A stretch of DNA of 64,000 nucleotides, from the NCBI GenBank assembly GCA_025997475.1, contig BNUQ01000007.1, positions 1 through 64,000 on the forward strand, given 5' to 3'. The notes beneath the pieces were generated by a model, which saw only the letters and a program-made list of their open reading frames with translations, was not told the origin of the DNA and searched no databases. Shown in pieces: positions 1-9,998 of the stretch. The number at the start of each line of letters is the position of its first letter. Position 1 is the first letter of the stretch. Source of the stretch: Planctomycetales bacterium. Its GTDB lineage: Bacteria > Planctomycetota > SZUA-567. Position numbers and translations under genes: made by a program.

Positions 1-752
1 GAGTTGAAATTTTCACTACCACCCCCCCCCCCCGCGACTAACGTGGCATACAAATCAAACCGCTCCGCTCCGGTTAAGCGTTTGTAACATTCGACTAATA
101 AATGCGGACGATAATCACGCAGAAGGTGGGGAATGGATTTGACAATTTCTTTGTCATAGCCCTCGGCGTCTATTTTAATTAACCTCAATCGCGGCAACAC
201 GGCGTCGTATTTTTCACGCAAGAATTTTTCTAAATTTACGCCGGTAACGTGCAATTTGTAAGCGTGTCCGCGCGTCGCCTTACGATGTTGTTTGATTTGC
301 GATAAAAACCCGCCGTTGCAAAACGAGGCGTCGGAATAATTAAATTCAAATTGTCCGTCTTCGGCGGTCGTCGCCAAGCAATAAGCGTCAATGCGGGTTT
401 TGTCAGGATTGAGCGTCGCGTTTTTCGCCAAAATTTTGTGAACATATTTATTCGGTTCAAACGCCACCGTCAAACCGCTTTTGCCCGTCGCCAACGCCAT
501 CGGCACCGTCGTGTCGCCCGTATGCGCGCCAATGTCGATAGCCATTTCGCCGGCGTGAACGAACTGCCGGTAAAAATTAACCCCGTCTATCGTAACGGAT
601 TTGGCGGACTCGGCAGGATGCGCCCATTGCGCGTATTCAACCGTCCCGAGACCTTCAACGGGGAAACGTTTGACCTCGTAACCGTATTCACGAAACGTGC
701 GTTTTTGTTTTCGCTTCGCCAAAATTCGCTGTAAAAACTTGGGGAGCAACAT
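1..752 (-). CDS. FkbM-family SAM-dependent methyltransferase, 3' end off the window
   Basis: The minus strand is open from an ATG at 752 to the left edge (about 250 codons seen), preceded by a good GAGGAG ribosome site. Residues near 80 read AIDIGAHTGDTTVPMAL, the SAM-binding motif I, followed by VAFEPNKY, and near 205 LRLIKIDAEGYDKEI, the signature of FkbM methyltransferases. These usually O-methylate sugars of lipopolysaccharide, capsule or glycolipids. The gene follows the HEPN/MNT pair by 19 bases. A run of 12 G in coding sense (22-33) encodes poly-glycine near codons 240-244, close to where the FkbM fold normally ends; the frame stays open to the edge, so whether this allele is intact cannot be judged here. 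Family call is firm; substrate is inference. Confidence 0.85.
   Translation of the reverse strand, partial: MLLPKFLQRILAKRKQKRTFREYGYEVKRFPVEGLGTVEYAQWAHPAESAKSVTIDGVNFYRQFVHAGEMAIDIGAHTGDTTVPMALATGKSGLTVAFEPNKYVHKILAKNATLNPDKTRIDAYCLATTAEDGQFEFNYSDASFCNGGFLSQIKQHRKATRGHAYKLHVTGVNLEKFLREKYDAVLPRLRLIKIDAEGYDKEIVKSIPHLLRDYRPHLLVECYKRLTGAERFDLYATLVAGGGGGSENFN
22..33. repeat. Poly-C/G tract (12) inside the FkbM gene
   Basis: Twelve consecutive C on the plus strand (12 G in the gene). It falls in codons 240-244 of the methyltransferase, a position where a slip of one base would change the C-terminus. One of three such tracts in the window. Confidence 0.9.
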
Positions 753-771
753 ATCAATCTCCTCTTGAGGA

Positions 772-1077
772 TTAAAAAGACAGCGGCACCAGCGTTTTTT
801 TTATCGCGGCGCGAAACTCGGCGTTGACTGCGTTCAAGTCCACCAAATCGACCGGATACGGCAACAGCGACTCGGCAAACGCCAGCGACATTTTCGCGAG
901 TAATGCAAGCGGCGCCGGTTGCCGACGGTCGTCCAACGCGAGGTCTAAATCGGAATACGGTCGCGCCGTGCCGGTCGCCCGCGAACCGAAAATATAAACC
1001 GCCGCGCCGGTAGCGAGATGCGCGCGCAAAATTTCGCGCACCAACGACAAATGTTTTTCTTCAATCAGCGGCGACAT
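772..1077 (-). CDS. MNT-type nucleotidyltransferase (antitoxin of HEPN/MNT pair)
   Basis: A 101-residue minimal nucleotidyltransferase. Residues 31-48 read GSRATGTARPYSDLDLAL, the GS-x10-DxD metal and nucleotide binding motif, and a third acidic residue can be placed in VDLVDL near residue 76. In HEPN/MNT modules this enzyme modifies the HEPN RNase and so neutralises it. The start overlaps the end of the HEPN gene by 17 bases, which indicates translational coupling, and the FkbM gene follows 19 bases downstream. The length is usual for the family. Recognition is strong; the antitoxin role rests on the gene pairing. Confidence 0.88.
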   Translation of the reverse strand: MSPLIEEKHLSLVREILRAHLATGAAVYIFGSRATGTARPYSDLDLALDDRRQPAPLALLAKMSLAFAESLLPYPVDLVDLNAVNAEFRAAIKKTLVPLSF

Positions 1078-1495
1078 TTTTTCCGAATAAAACCGAAACT
1101 CGAGCCGTTAATTCCGACAGTAAAAACTCGCTTTCGGCGACAAATTCCGGCACGCCGCCCAACACGGCGTCGGCTTGACGCTCGTCGTAACAATGCGAAG
1201 TGGTGTTGCGCATTTGGCGATAATTACTCCATTTTTCCCAATCGCCGCGCAACAAGCCGCGCCGGTTGCCGAGCCGCACGAGGTCGCTAAACGCCATTTG
1301 GTCGATTTCCGCGCCGTTAGATTCCGTGCCGCCCAGAAATCTTTTCAGCAATTTACACGCCAATTCATAGGTGTATTCGTAACGCTGAATCACCGAATCT
1401 TTGACAAAACGGTTAGCCGGTTCTTCCCGCATTTGGGCGAGCGCTTCGCGCAAACTGTTCAGCGCGTTGCGAAACGGCGTCAAAATTATGCTCAT
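1061..1495 (-). CDS. HI0074-type HEPN protein (toxin of HEPN/MNT pair)
   Basis: A 144-residue helical protein of the nucleotidyltransferase substrate-binding family (HI0074 type). It carries RYEYTYELACKLLKRFL near residue 38, typical of the family, and RQMRNTTSHCY near residue 92, which contains the RNxxxH motif of HEPN RNases. The motif is intact, so the toxin could be active. It starts 9 bases after the end of the PIN-domain gene and overlaps the MNT gene, so vapB, vapC, HEPN, MNT and FkbM may form one transcript. No strong ribosome site is visible; coupling to vapC is likely. Confidence 0.86.
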   Translation of the reverse strand: MSIILTPFRNALNSLREALAQMREEPANRFVKDSVIQRYEYTYELACKLLKRFLGGTESNGAEIDQMAFSDLVRLGNRRGLLRGDWEKWSNYRQMRNTTSHCYDERQADAVLGGVPEFVAESEFLLSELTARVSVLFGKNVAAD

Positions 1496-1504
1496 CGTCC
1501 GCGC

Positions 1505-1924
1505 TCACGCTTCGTAAAGTTTAATCGGCAAAAGGTCGCGATAATGTGGAAAATCCAGGTCGTCGGTGAAAATTCGCCAGTCGTTTTTTGCCGCAATCGC
1601 GCAAATTAAAAAGTCCGTCGGCGAGCCCTGCACGCCGTTTTTACGGCAAGTATTGCAAAATTCCGCCGCCAATTCGTATTCCGCCGTCCGCGGAACGTAG
1701 TCAATAAATTCTTCTATTTCGGCTTTCAGACGATTGAAAAACGCGCCGTCGGATATGCCGGACAATAATTCCTGCCGCACCGCGCCAATCATCACGGCTT
1801 GCTTGAAAGCCGCGAGTTTTTTCAGCGTATTTACGACTTCAAGGTCTCTGCCGGAGACCTTTTTCCAACGAAAAGATTTTGACCAAACGGTCGTATCAAC
1901 GATGACGGTAAATTTATCTTTCAT
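1505..1924 (-). CDS. VapC-like PIN-domain ribonuclease toxin
   Basis: A 139-residue PIN domain. Acidic residues are in place: Asp in VIVDTTVWSKS near residue 10, Glu in RQELLSG near 52, Asp in SPTDFLICAIA near 103 and the pair TDDLDF near 120. VapC proteins cut tRNA or rRNA using Mg2+. The gene lies 49 bases downstream of a VapB-like gene and 9 bases ahead of the HEPN gene. Length and residues are consistent with an active toxin. Confidence 0.87.
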   Translation of the reverse strand: MKDKFTVIVDTTVWSKSFRWKKVSGRDLEVVNTLKKLAAFKQAVMIGAVRQELLSGISDGAFFNRLKAEIEEFIDYVPRTAEYELAAEFCNTCRKNGVQGSPTDFLICAIAAKNDWRIFTDDLDFPHYRDLLPIKLYEA

Positions 1925-1973
1925 CGGTTTGCCTCGCGCTTAATAGACCGCATCAGGTCAATCGCGGCACCGG

Positions 1974-2237
1974 TCATATTCGGCAGAGATTGGACGGCGG
2001 GCAAACAACGCGCCGCGGATTCAACGGCGTTTCGGGTTTGCCTCGCGCTTTGCGAGGCGTCCAATCCGCGTCCATTTCAATTTTTCCCAAGGCGTTAAAA
2101 GTTTCTTGCAGACGCTTGATACGAATAAATTCCGCCAAAGACGCATTGATGGCTTCGCTTTTATCCGTAAAACCGCCGCGTTGGCAGACCTCGTTCAGCC
2201 GCTCTTGGTCAACCTTAATTTTCTTCGCTTTTGGCAT
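1974..2237 (-). CDS. VapB-family antitoxin
   Basis: I start the gene at 2237 because GGGAGG stands 6-8 bases upstream; a longer reading to 2294 would begin inside a hairpin. The 87-residue product starts MPKAKKIKVDQERL, followed by a ribbon-helix-helix-like stretch with SEAINASLAEFIR, and then LGKIEMDADWTPRKAR, a C-terminal pattern common in VapB partners of PIN toxins. The last 20 or so residues (from PETPLNP) look unlike the family and may be read-through past an ancestral stop. It is the first gene of the minus-strand toxin stack and probably autoregulates it. Confidence 0.75.
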   Translation of the reverse strand: MPKAKKIKVDQERLNEVCQRGGFTDKSEAINASLAEFIRIKRLQETFNALGKIEMDADWTPRKARGKPETPLNPRRVVCPPSNLCRI

Positions 2238-2270
2238 ATTTTTTCCTCCCGTCGCCTTGGGCGAATCAAA

Positions 2271-2294
2271 GTGGACGGGAAAAATCCCGTCCAC
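2271..2294 (-). terminator. Perfect hairpin between atpD and vapB
   Basis: A 10-bp perfect stem (GTGGACGGGA / TCCCGTCCAC) with a 4-base loop, 30 bases after the atpD stop and before the vapB start. The T tract after it on the minus strand is short (TTTGATT), so it is either a weak terminator or an operator for the toxin genes. Confidence 0.5.
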
Positions 2295-2324
2295 CGCTTA
2301 TTTACCGGTTCGCCGCCGACGTGG

Positions 2325-3788
<1,464 letters not shown>

Positions 3789-3803
3789 GAGTTTTGCTTC
3801 TTC

Positions 3804-4721
3804 CTACATCGTGTTGGCGCCGCCGACGATATCAATCAATTCGTTGGTGATGGCGGTTTGGCGGGCGCGGTTGTAACTGAGCGTCAGCCCGTCAATCATC
3901 TCCTGCGCCGCGTCGGTCGCGCTTTCCATCGCGCTGACCCGCGCCGCCAATTCCGCCGCGTAACTCTCGGTAATCGCGTGAAACAAATTCACCGACACCC
4001 AATGCTCGACCATTTCCGTAACGATAACTTGCGGCTCGGACAACTCATAAGCCAAATGGCTATGACTTTTGCCGGCGTGATTTTTTTCCGCGTCCGCGAC
4101 CGACGCCAATTGTTCGCGCAATTTATCGGCGGACAGCGGCATAATTTGTTCTTTGACGACTTCTTGTTTAATCCGCGACGCAAAGCGGTTATAGACGACG
4201 AACGCTTCGTCAATCCGGTCTTTGGGGTTGGCGGCTTGATAGGCGGCAAGCAAATTTTTGGCGATGTCGTTGGTCAACTGAAACGACAATTTGTCGAAAA
4301 CGTCAACCCAACTTTTGACGATGCCCGCGTCGCCGAATTTTTTCTTGACGTTGGCGATGCCGCGCCGCCCGATGGCGAAAAATTTCGCCGAGGCGACTTC
4401 TTCGCGGGTGAGATTTTGGTCGAGGAAGCGGGCGACGTTGCTGTTGAAGCCGCCGCAAAGCCCGCGGTCGCCGGCGATGACGATATACAAACGGCGTTTG
4501 GCGGACGGACGCGGTTTGAGCAACGGGTGTTCGTCGCCGAAGAGGGTGAAGCCGATATTGACCAACGTTTGCGCGATGCGCCGCCCGTAATTACGGATGC
4601 CGTCCATCCGCGCCTGCGCCCGATTGAGTCGCGCCGCCGCCACCATTTTCATCGCGCGGGTAATTTTTTGCGTGCTTTTGACGGAACTGATGCGGCTCGA
4701 TATTTCGCGACCTTGCGCCAT
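3804..4721 (-). CDS. atpG: F1 ATP synthase subunit gamma
   Basis: A 305-residue rotor subunit. The N-terminal helix has ISSVKSTQKITRAMKMVAA and the C-terminus has RARQTAITNELIDIVGGA, the two coiled-coil ends that form the shaft; IVIAGDRGLCGGFNSN near residue 83 is the family signature. It couples proton flow through F0 to catalysis in the beta subunits. Upstream on this strand there is no atpA; about 490 bases of repeats separate it from the divergent ilvB. Confidence 0.96.
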   Translation of the reverse strand: MAQGREISSRISSVKSTQKITRAMKMVAAARLNRAQARMDGIRNYGRRIAQTLVNIGFTLFGDEHPLLKPRPSAKRRLYIVIAGDRGLCGGFNSNVARFLDQNLTREEVASAKFFAIGRRGIANVKKKFGDAGIVKSWVDVFDKLSFQLTNDIAKNLLAAYQAANPKDRIDEAFVVYNRFASRIKQEVVKEQIMPLSADKLREQLASVADAEKNHAGKSHSHLAYELSEPQVIVTEMVEHWVSVNLFHAITESYAAELAARVSAMESATDAAQEMIDGLTLSYNRARQTAITNELIDIVGGANTM

Positions 4722-4878
4722 AAATCACCTCGGACGAAACGGGATAAATGTCGCGGGACTATATTGGCAAACCGTTCGTTGTCCATAACATTCAAGTTCG
4801 GCGTTGCCAGTTGAAAGTTGAAAACGCGGCGATAGGAAAAAATATTAATTCTTAACCCCTGTTACGCGCGCCTCAAAA

Positions 4879-5136
4879 TAGCAACTGACTTGACAAAAAT
4901 AAAATCCTTAAAAAACGCCGTAGGCGTTTAATCATGAATAACGCCGCCCGACAACCGAACCCCGACAGGGGGTTCAACCATCGTTCAACCCCTTCGGGGT
5001 TGTGGTTGGTGGTGGCGTTTCCCCCGAGTTGCGCGGCGGAAACGCCTCGCCGCTCCACCGTTATTCACATTAAGCCCCGGTCGGGGCTTTTAGCGGACAC
5101 GTCCGCCGAGGCGGAGTTGATGATGACAAATTCGCG
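4879..5136. repeat. Multi-hairpin dispersed repeat, copy 1 (family P2)
   Basis: About 258 bp made of several small palindromes (for example AACGCCGTAGGCGTTT, AACCCCTTCGGGGTT and AAGCCCCGGTCGGGGCTT). A second, inverted and longer copy is at 55986-56275, aligning from AGCAACTGACTTG to GACAAATTCGCG. Open frames across it are by-products of the palindromes. No protein gene is supported between atpG and ilvB. Confidence 0.85.
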
Positions 5137-5143
5137 TAACATG

Positions 5144-5170
5144 AATTGTTAATTGTTAATTGTTAATTGT
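5144..5170. repeat. TTAATTG heptad tract upstream of ilvB
   Basis: Nearly four tandem copies of a 7-bp unit (AATTGTT) end 41 bases before the chosen ilvB start. It lies in the region expected to hold the ilvB promoter or leader. Confidence 0.8.
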
Positions 5171-5211
5171 CTTGAATGCCTCGCCGAAATTTCGGCAATC
5201 AAAGGGAAAAA

Positions 5212-6897
5212 ATGCGCGGCGCGAATCTTCTTATCCAATGTTTGAAAGACGAAAAAGTCGAAGTCGTGTTCGGCTACCCCGGCGGAATGGTGATACCGCT
5301 GTTCGACGCGATTAGCCGCGACGGCGGCTTGCGGTTTATTTTACCGCGCCACGAACAAGCCGGCATCCATATGGCCGACGCCTACGCCCGCGTTACCGGC
5401 AGACCGGCGGTCGTCTTCGCCACCAGCGGACCCGGCGCGACCAATCTCGTTACCGGCATCGCCAACGCGCACCTCGACTCCGTGCCGCTCGTCGTCTTCA
5501 CCGGTCAGGTCAACGTCGAACTCATCGGCAACGACGCTTTTCAGGAAGTCGATTTCACCGGCATCACGCGCCCGATTTCCAAACACAACTATTTGGTGCG
5601 CGACCCCGAAACCCTGCCGGCGATTGTGCGCGAGGCGTTTCATATCGCCGGTAGCGGACGCCACGGTCCGGTGGTCATTGATTTGCCGGTGAACGTTTGC
5701 CTAACCGACATTCGCACTCCGCCGGCGACGGAAATTTGCCTGCGCGGCTACAAGCCGACGATTACCGGCAACGCGCGGCAAATCGACAAGGCGGCGAAAA
5801 TCATCAACGCCGCGCAACGTCCGCTGTTGTTGCTCGGCGGCGGCATCGTCATCAGCGACGCCGCGACGCTCGTCCGCGACATCGTCGAAAAAACCAAAAT
5901 TCCCGCCGTCGCCACGCTAATGGGCTTGGGCGTTCTGCCCGCCGCGTGGAGCGAAAATTTAGGAATGTTGGGAATGCACGGCACGACGGCGGCGAATTTG
6001 GCGACGACCGCTTGCGACGTGTTGGTCGCGATTGGCGCGCGTTTCGACGACCGCGTGACGATGAAAGTCGCCGGTTTCGCGCCGCGCGCGCAAATCATTC
6101 ACCTCGACATCGACCCGACTTCCGTCAGCAAAAACGTGCCGGTCGCCATTCCGATTGTCGGCGACGCCGCGCACATTTTGCGCGAACTCTCGCCGCGCCT
6201 GACGCCGCAAAATTTATCCGCGTGGCAACAACAAATCGCCGCGTGGCAAGCGCAATATCCGCTGACCTACGCGCGCGACGGCGACACGATTAAGCCGCAA
6301 TTCGTGCTTGAAGAACTGTCGCGGCAAACGGCGGCGGGCGCGACCATCGTTACCGATGTCGGACAACATCAAATGTGGACGGCGCAGTATTATCAATTTA
6401 ACGCGCCGCGCTCGCTGATTACCTCGGGCGGCTTGGGGACGATGGGTTTCGGCTTGCCGGCGGGGTTGGGCGCGCAACTCGCGGCGCCGGAAAAATTGAC
6501 GGTGGTCGTTACCGGCGACGGCGGTTTGCAGATGAACATTCAGGAATTGGCGACGATGCGGCGGCTGAATTTGCCGGTGAAAATTTTGTTGTTGAACAAC
6601 GAGTATTTAGGAATGGTGCGGCAGTGGCAGGAATTATTTTTTGCCCGCGAATACGCCTTCACCGACCTGGCGGACAATCCCGATTTCGTCGCGGTGGCGC
6701 AGGCGTTCGGCATCGCGGCGTGGCGGTGCGACCGCCCGGAAAACGTCGCGAGCGCCGTCGCGCAACTGTTGGCGTCGCCGGAACCGGCGCTGTTGGATGT
6801 CCGCATCGACCGCCACGCCAACGTCCTGCCGATGGTGCCGGGCGGCAAAGCGCTGAACGAAGGTATGACCGCGGCGGGGGAGTGGCTCAAACCGTGA
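5212..6897 (+). CDS. ilvB: Acetolactate synthase large (catalytic) subunit
   Basis: Thiamine-diphosphate enzyme that condenses two pyruvates, or pyruvate and 2-oxobutyrate, in valine, leucine and isoleucine synthesis. The start at 5212 has AAAGGG upstream; an ATG at 5176 is possible but adds 12 unrelated residues. The N-terminal domain shows VFGYPGGMVIPLFD with LPRHEQAGIHMADAYAR (catalytic Glu), the middle domain the FAD-binding part, and the C-terminal domain VTGDGGLQMNIQEL followed by LLNNEYLGMVRQWQ, the ThDP/Mg motif. About 561 residues, normal. No ilvN regulatory subunit or ilvC lies beside it; an unrelated phosphoesterase follows. Confidence 0.95.
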   Translation: MRGANLLIQCLKDEKVEVVFGYPGGMVIPLFDAISRDGGLRFILPRHEQAGIHMADAYARVTGRPAVVFATSGPGATNLVTGIANAHLDSVPLVVFTGQVNVELIGNDAFQEVDFTGITRPISKHNYLVRDPETLPAIVREAFHIAGSGRHGPVVIDLPVNVCLTDIRTPPATEICLRGYKPTITGNARQIDKAAKIINAAQRPLLLLGGGIVISDAATLVRDIVEKTKIPAVATLMGLGVLPAAWSENLGMLGMHGTTAANLATTACDVLVAIGARFDDRVTMKVAGFAPRAQIIHLDIDPTSVSKNVPVAIPIVGDAAHILRELSPRLTPQNLSAWQQQIAAWQAQYPLTYARDGDTIKPQFVLEELSRQTAAGATIVTDVGQHQMWTAQYYQFNAPRSLITSGGLGTMGFGLPAGLGAQLAAPEKLTVVVTGDGGLQMNIQELATMRRLNLPVKILLLNNEYLGMVRQWQELFFAREYAFTDLADNPDFVAVAQAFGIAAWRCDRPENVASAVAQLLASPEPALLDVRIDRHANVLPMVPGGKALNEGMTAAGEWLKP

Positions 6898-7022
6898 CCG
6901 GCTAAAGCCGGCTCATTTTTTTGCCATTTTACCCGCCGTTAAAACGGCGGGCAATTGAAGTTTCGCCGCGCTTCGCGCCTTGCAGTCGGCGGCAATAAAT
7001 TGCCGCCGAAAAATTCCCACAG
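6898..7022. repeat. Multi-hairpin repeat, partial copy (family P1)
   Basis: Contains CCGGCTAAAGCCGG, then a TTTTTTTGCC stretch, CCCGCCGTTAAAACGGCGGG and a final hairpin. It matches the 3' two thirds of the longer copy at 17259-17466. It begins at the ilvB stop codon and could end its transcript. Confidence 0.8.
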
Positions 7023-7036
7023 CCCACTGAAAAACG

Positions 7037-7813
7037 ATGAAAATCTTCGCCCTCTCCGACTTGCACCTTTCTCTCGGCGGCAACAAGCCGATGGATATTT
7101 TCGGCGACCGGTGGCAGGACCACGCCGATAAAATCGCGGCGGCGTGGGGGCGGATTGGCGGCGACGATTTGGTGTTAATCGCCGGCGACGTGTCGTGGGC
7201 GATGAAATTGCGGGACACGGCGGCGGACTTCGCGTATTTGCGCGCCCTGCCCGGACATAAAGTTTTCATTCGCGGCAATCACGATTACTGGTGGGATTCG
7301 CTAAAAAAAAATCACGCCGCCGCAGGCGAGAAATTTTATTTCATTCAGAACAACGCGGTCGTTTTCGGCGATATTGCCGTTACCGGCACGCGCCTGTGGA
7401 ATTTCCCCTGCGCCAAATGGGAGCCGTCGCGGTTTGTTCAACGCGCGCGGCGCGACCAGCCCGCCGCGCCGGCGAACGCCGCGTCGCGCGGCGAAGACGC
7501 GGAAAAAATCCGGGCGCATGAATTGGAGCGGTTGCGTCGCGGTTTGGACGCTCTGCCCCGCGACGCGAAATTGAAAATCGTGCTGACGCATTTTCCACCC
7601 CTCGGCGACGACGCGGCGGCGAATGAAATCACGCGCCTGCTCGCCGCCGCCGGCGTGCAAATTTGCCTTTACGGTCATCTGCACGGCTTACTACCGCCAA
7701 CGCTCGGCGGCGAAAAAATACCGGCGACGGACTGCGTCATCGACGGCACACGCTTCGTCCTGACCTCGGCGGACTACCTGAATTTCACCCCGTTGGAAAT
7801 TGCGGCGGGGTAA
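7037..7813 (+). CDS. Calcineurin-like metallophosphoesterase
   Basis: A 258-residue cytosolic protein with the ordered metal-binding motifs of the family: FALSDLHLS at residue 4 (DxH), LIAGDVSW near 50 (GDxxx), FIRGNHDYWW near 78 (GNHD), LTHFPP near 185 and LYGHLHG near 212 (GHxH). It belongs to the predicted phosphoesterase group with the long spacer between GNHD and the C-terminal histidines. The substrate is not evident. It runs convergent to ftsH with only 23 bases between. Confidence 0.88.
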   Translation: MKIFALSDLHLSLGGNKPMDIFGDRWQDHADKIAAAWGRIGGDDLVLIAGDVSWAMKLRDTAADFAYLRALPGHKVFIRGNHDYWWDSLKKNHAAAGEKFYFIQNNAVVFGDIAVTGTRLWNFPCAKWEPSRFVQRARRDQPAAPANAASRGEDAEKIRAHELERLRRGLDALPRDAKLKIVLTHFPPLGDDAAANEITRLLAAAGVQICLYGHLHGLLPPTLGGEKIPATDCVIDGTRFVLTSADYLNFTPLEIAAG

Positions 7814-7836
7814 AACTCATCCACGCCTCTGCCGGT

Positions 7837-9843
<2,007 letters not shown>

Positions 9844-9870
9844 GGGGATTTCCTTGTCGAACAGGTTGAA

Positions 9871-9902
9871 AAATACGAAGCAAAAATTACGAATTACGAA
9901 AC
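9871..9902. repeat. ATTACGA-type heptad tract in the ftsH leader
   Basis: Short 7-bp repeats (AATTACG) just upstream of the chosen ftsH start. This is one reason for preferring the GTG at 9843 to an upstream ATG. Confidence 0.55.
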
Positions 9903-9950
9903 CGTGATTTATAAGCAAGCGGCGGTTTTTCGCGAGAGCGCCGCCGCCAT

Positions 9951-9979
9951 AAAAAAAGCGGGCAAAAATGCCCGCTTTT
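9951..9979 (-). terminator. Rho-independent terminator after the autotransporter gene
   Basis: GC stem GCGGGC / GCCCGC with an A/T loop, followed on the minus strand by seven T. It lies 20 bases after the autotransporter stop at 9999. Confidence 0.8.
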
Positions 9980-9998
9980 GAGGAAAGTGCCAATTAAG

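Noticed and set aside
4934-5152. Small open frame within the P2 repeat
   Set aside because: Its residues follow from palindromic repeat DNA that recurs inverted at 55986-56275; no ribosome site.
9844-9993. N-terminal 50-residue extension of FtsH
   Set aside because: It crosses heptad repeats, has no family similarity, and the GTG at 9843 has a well-placed ribosome site.
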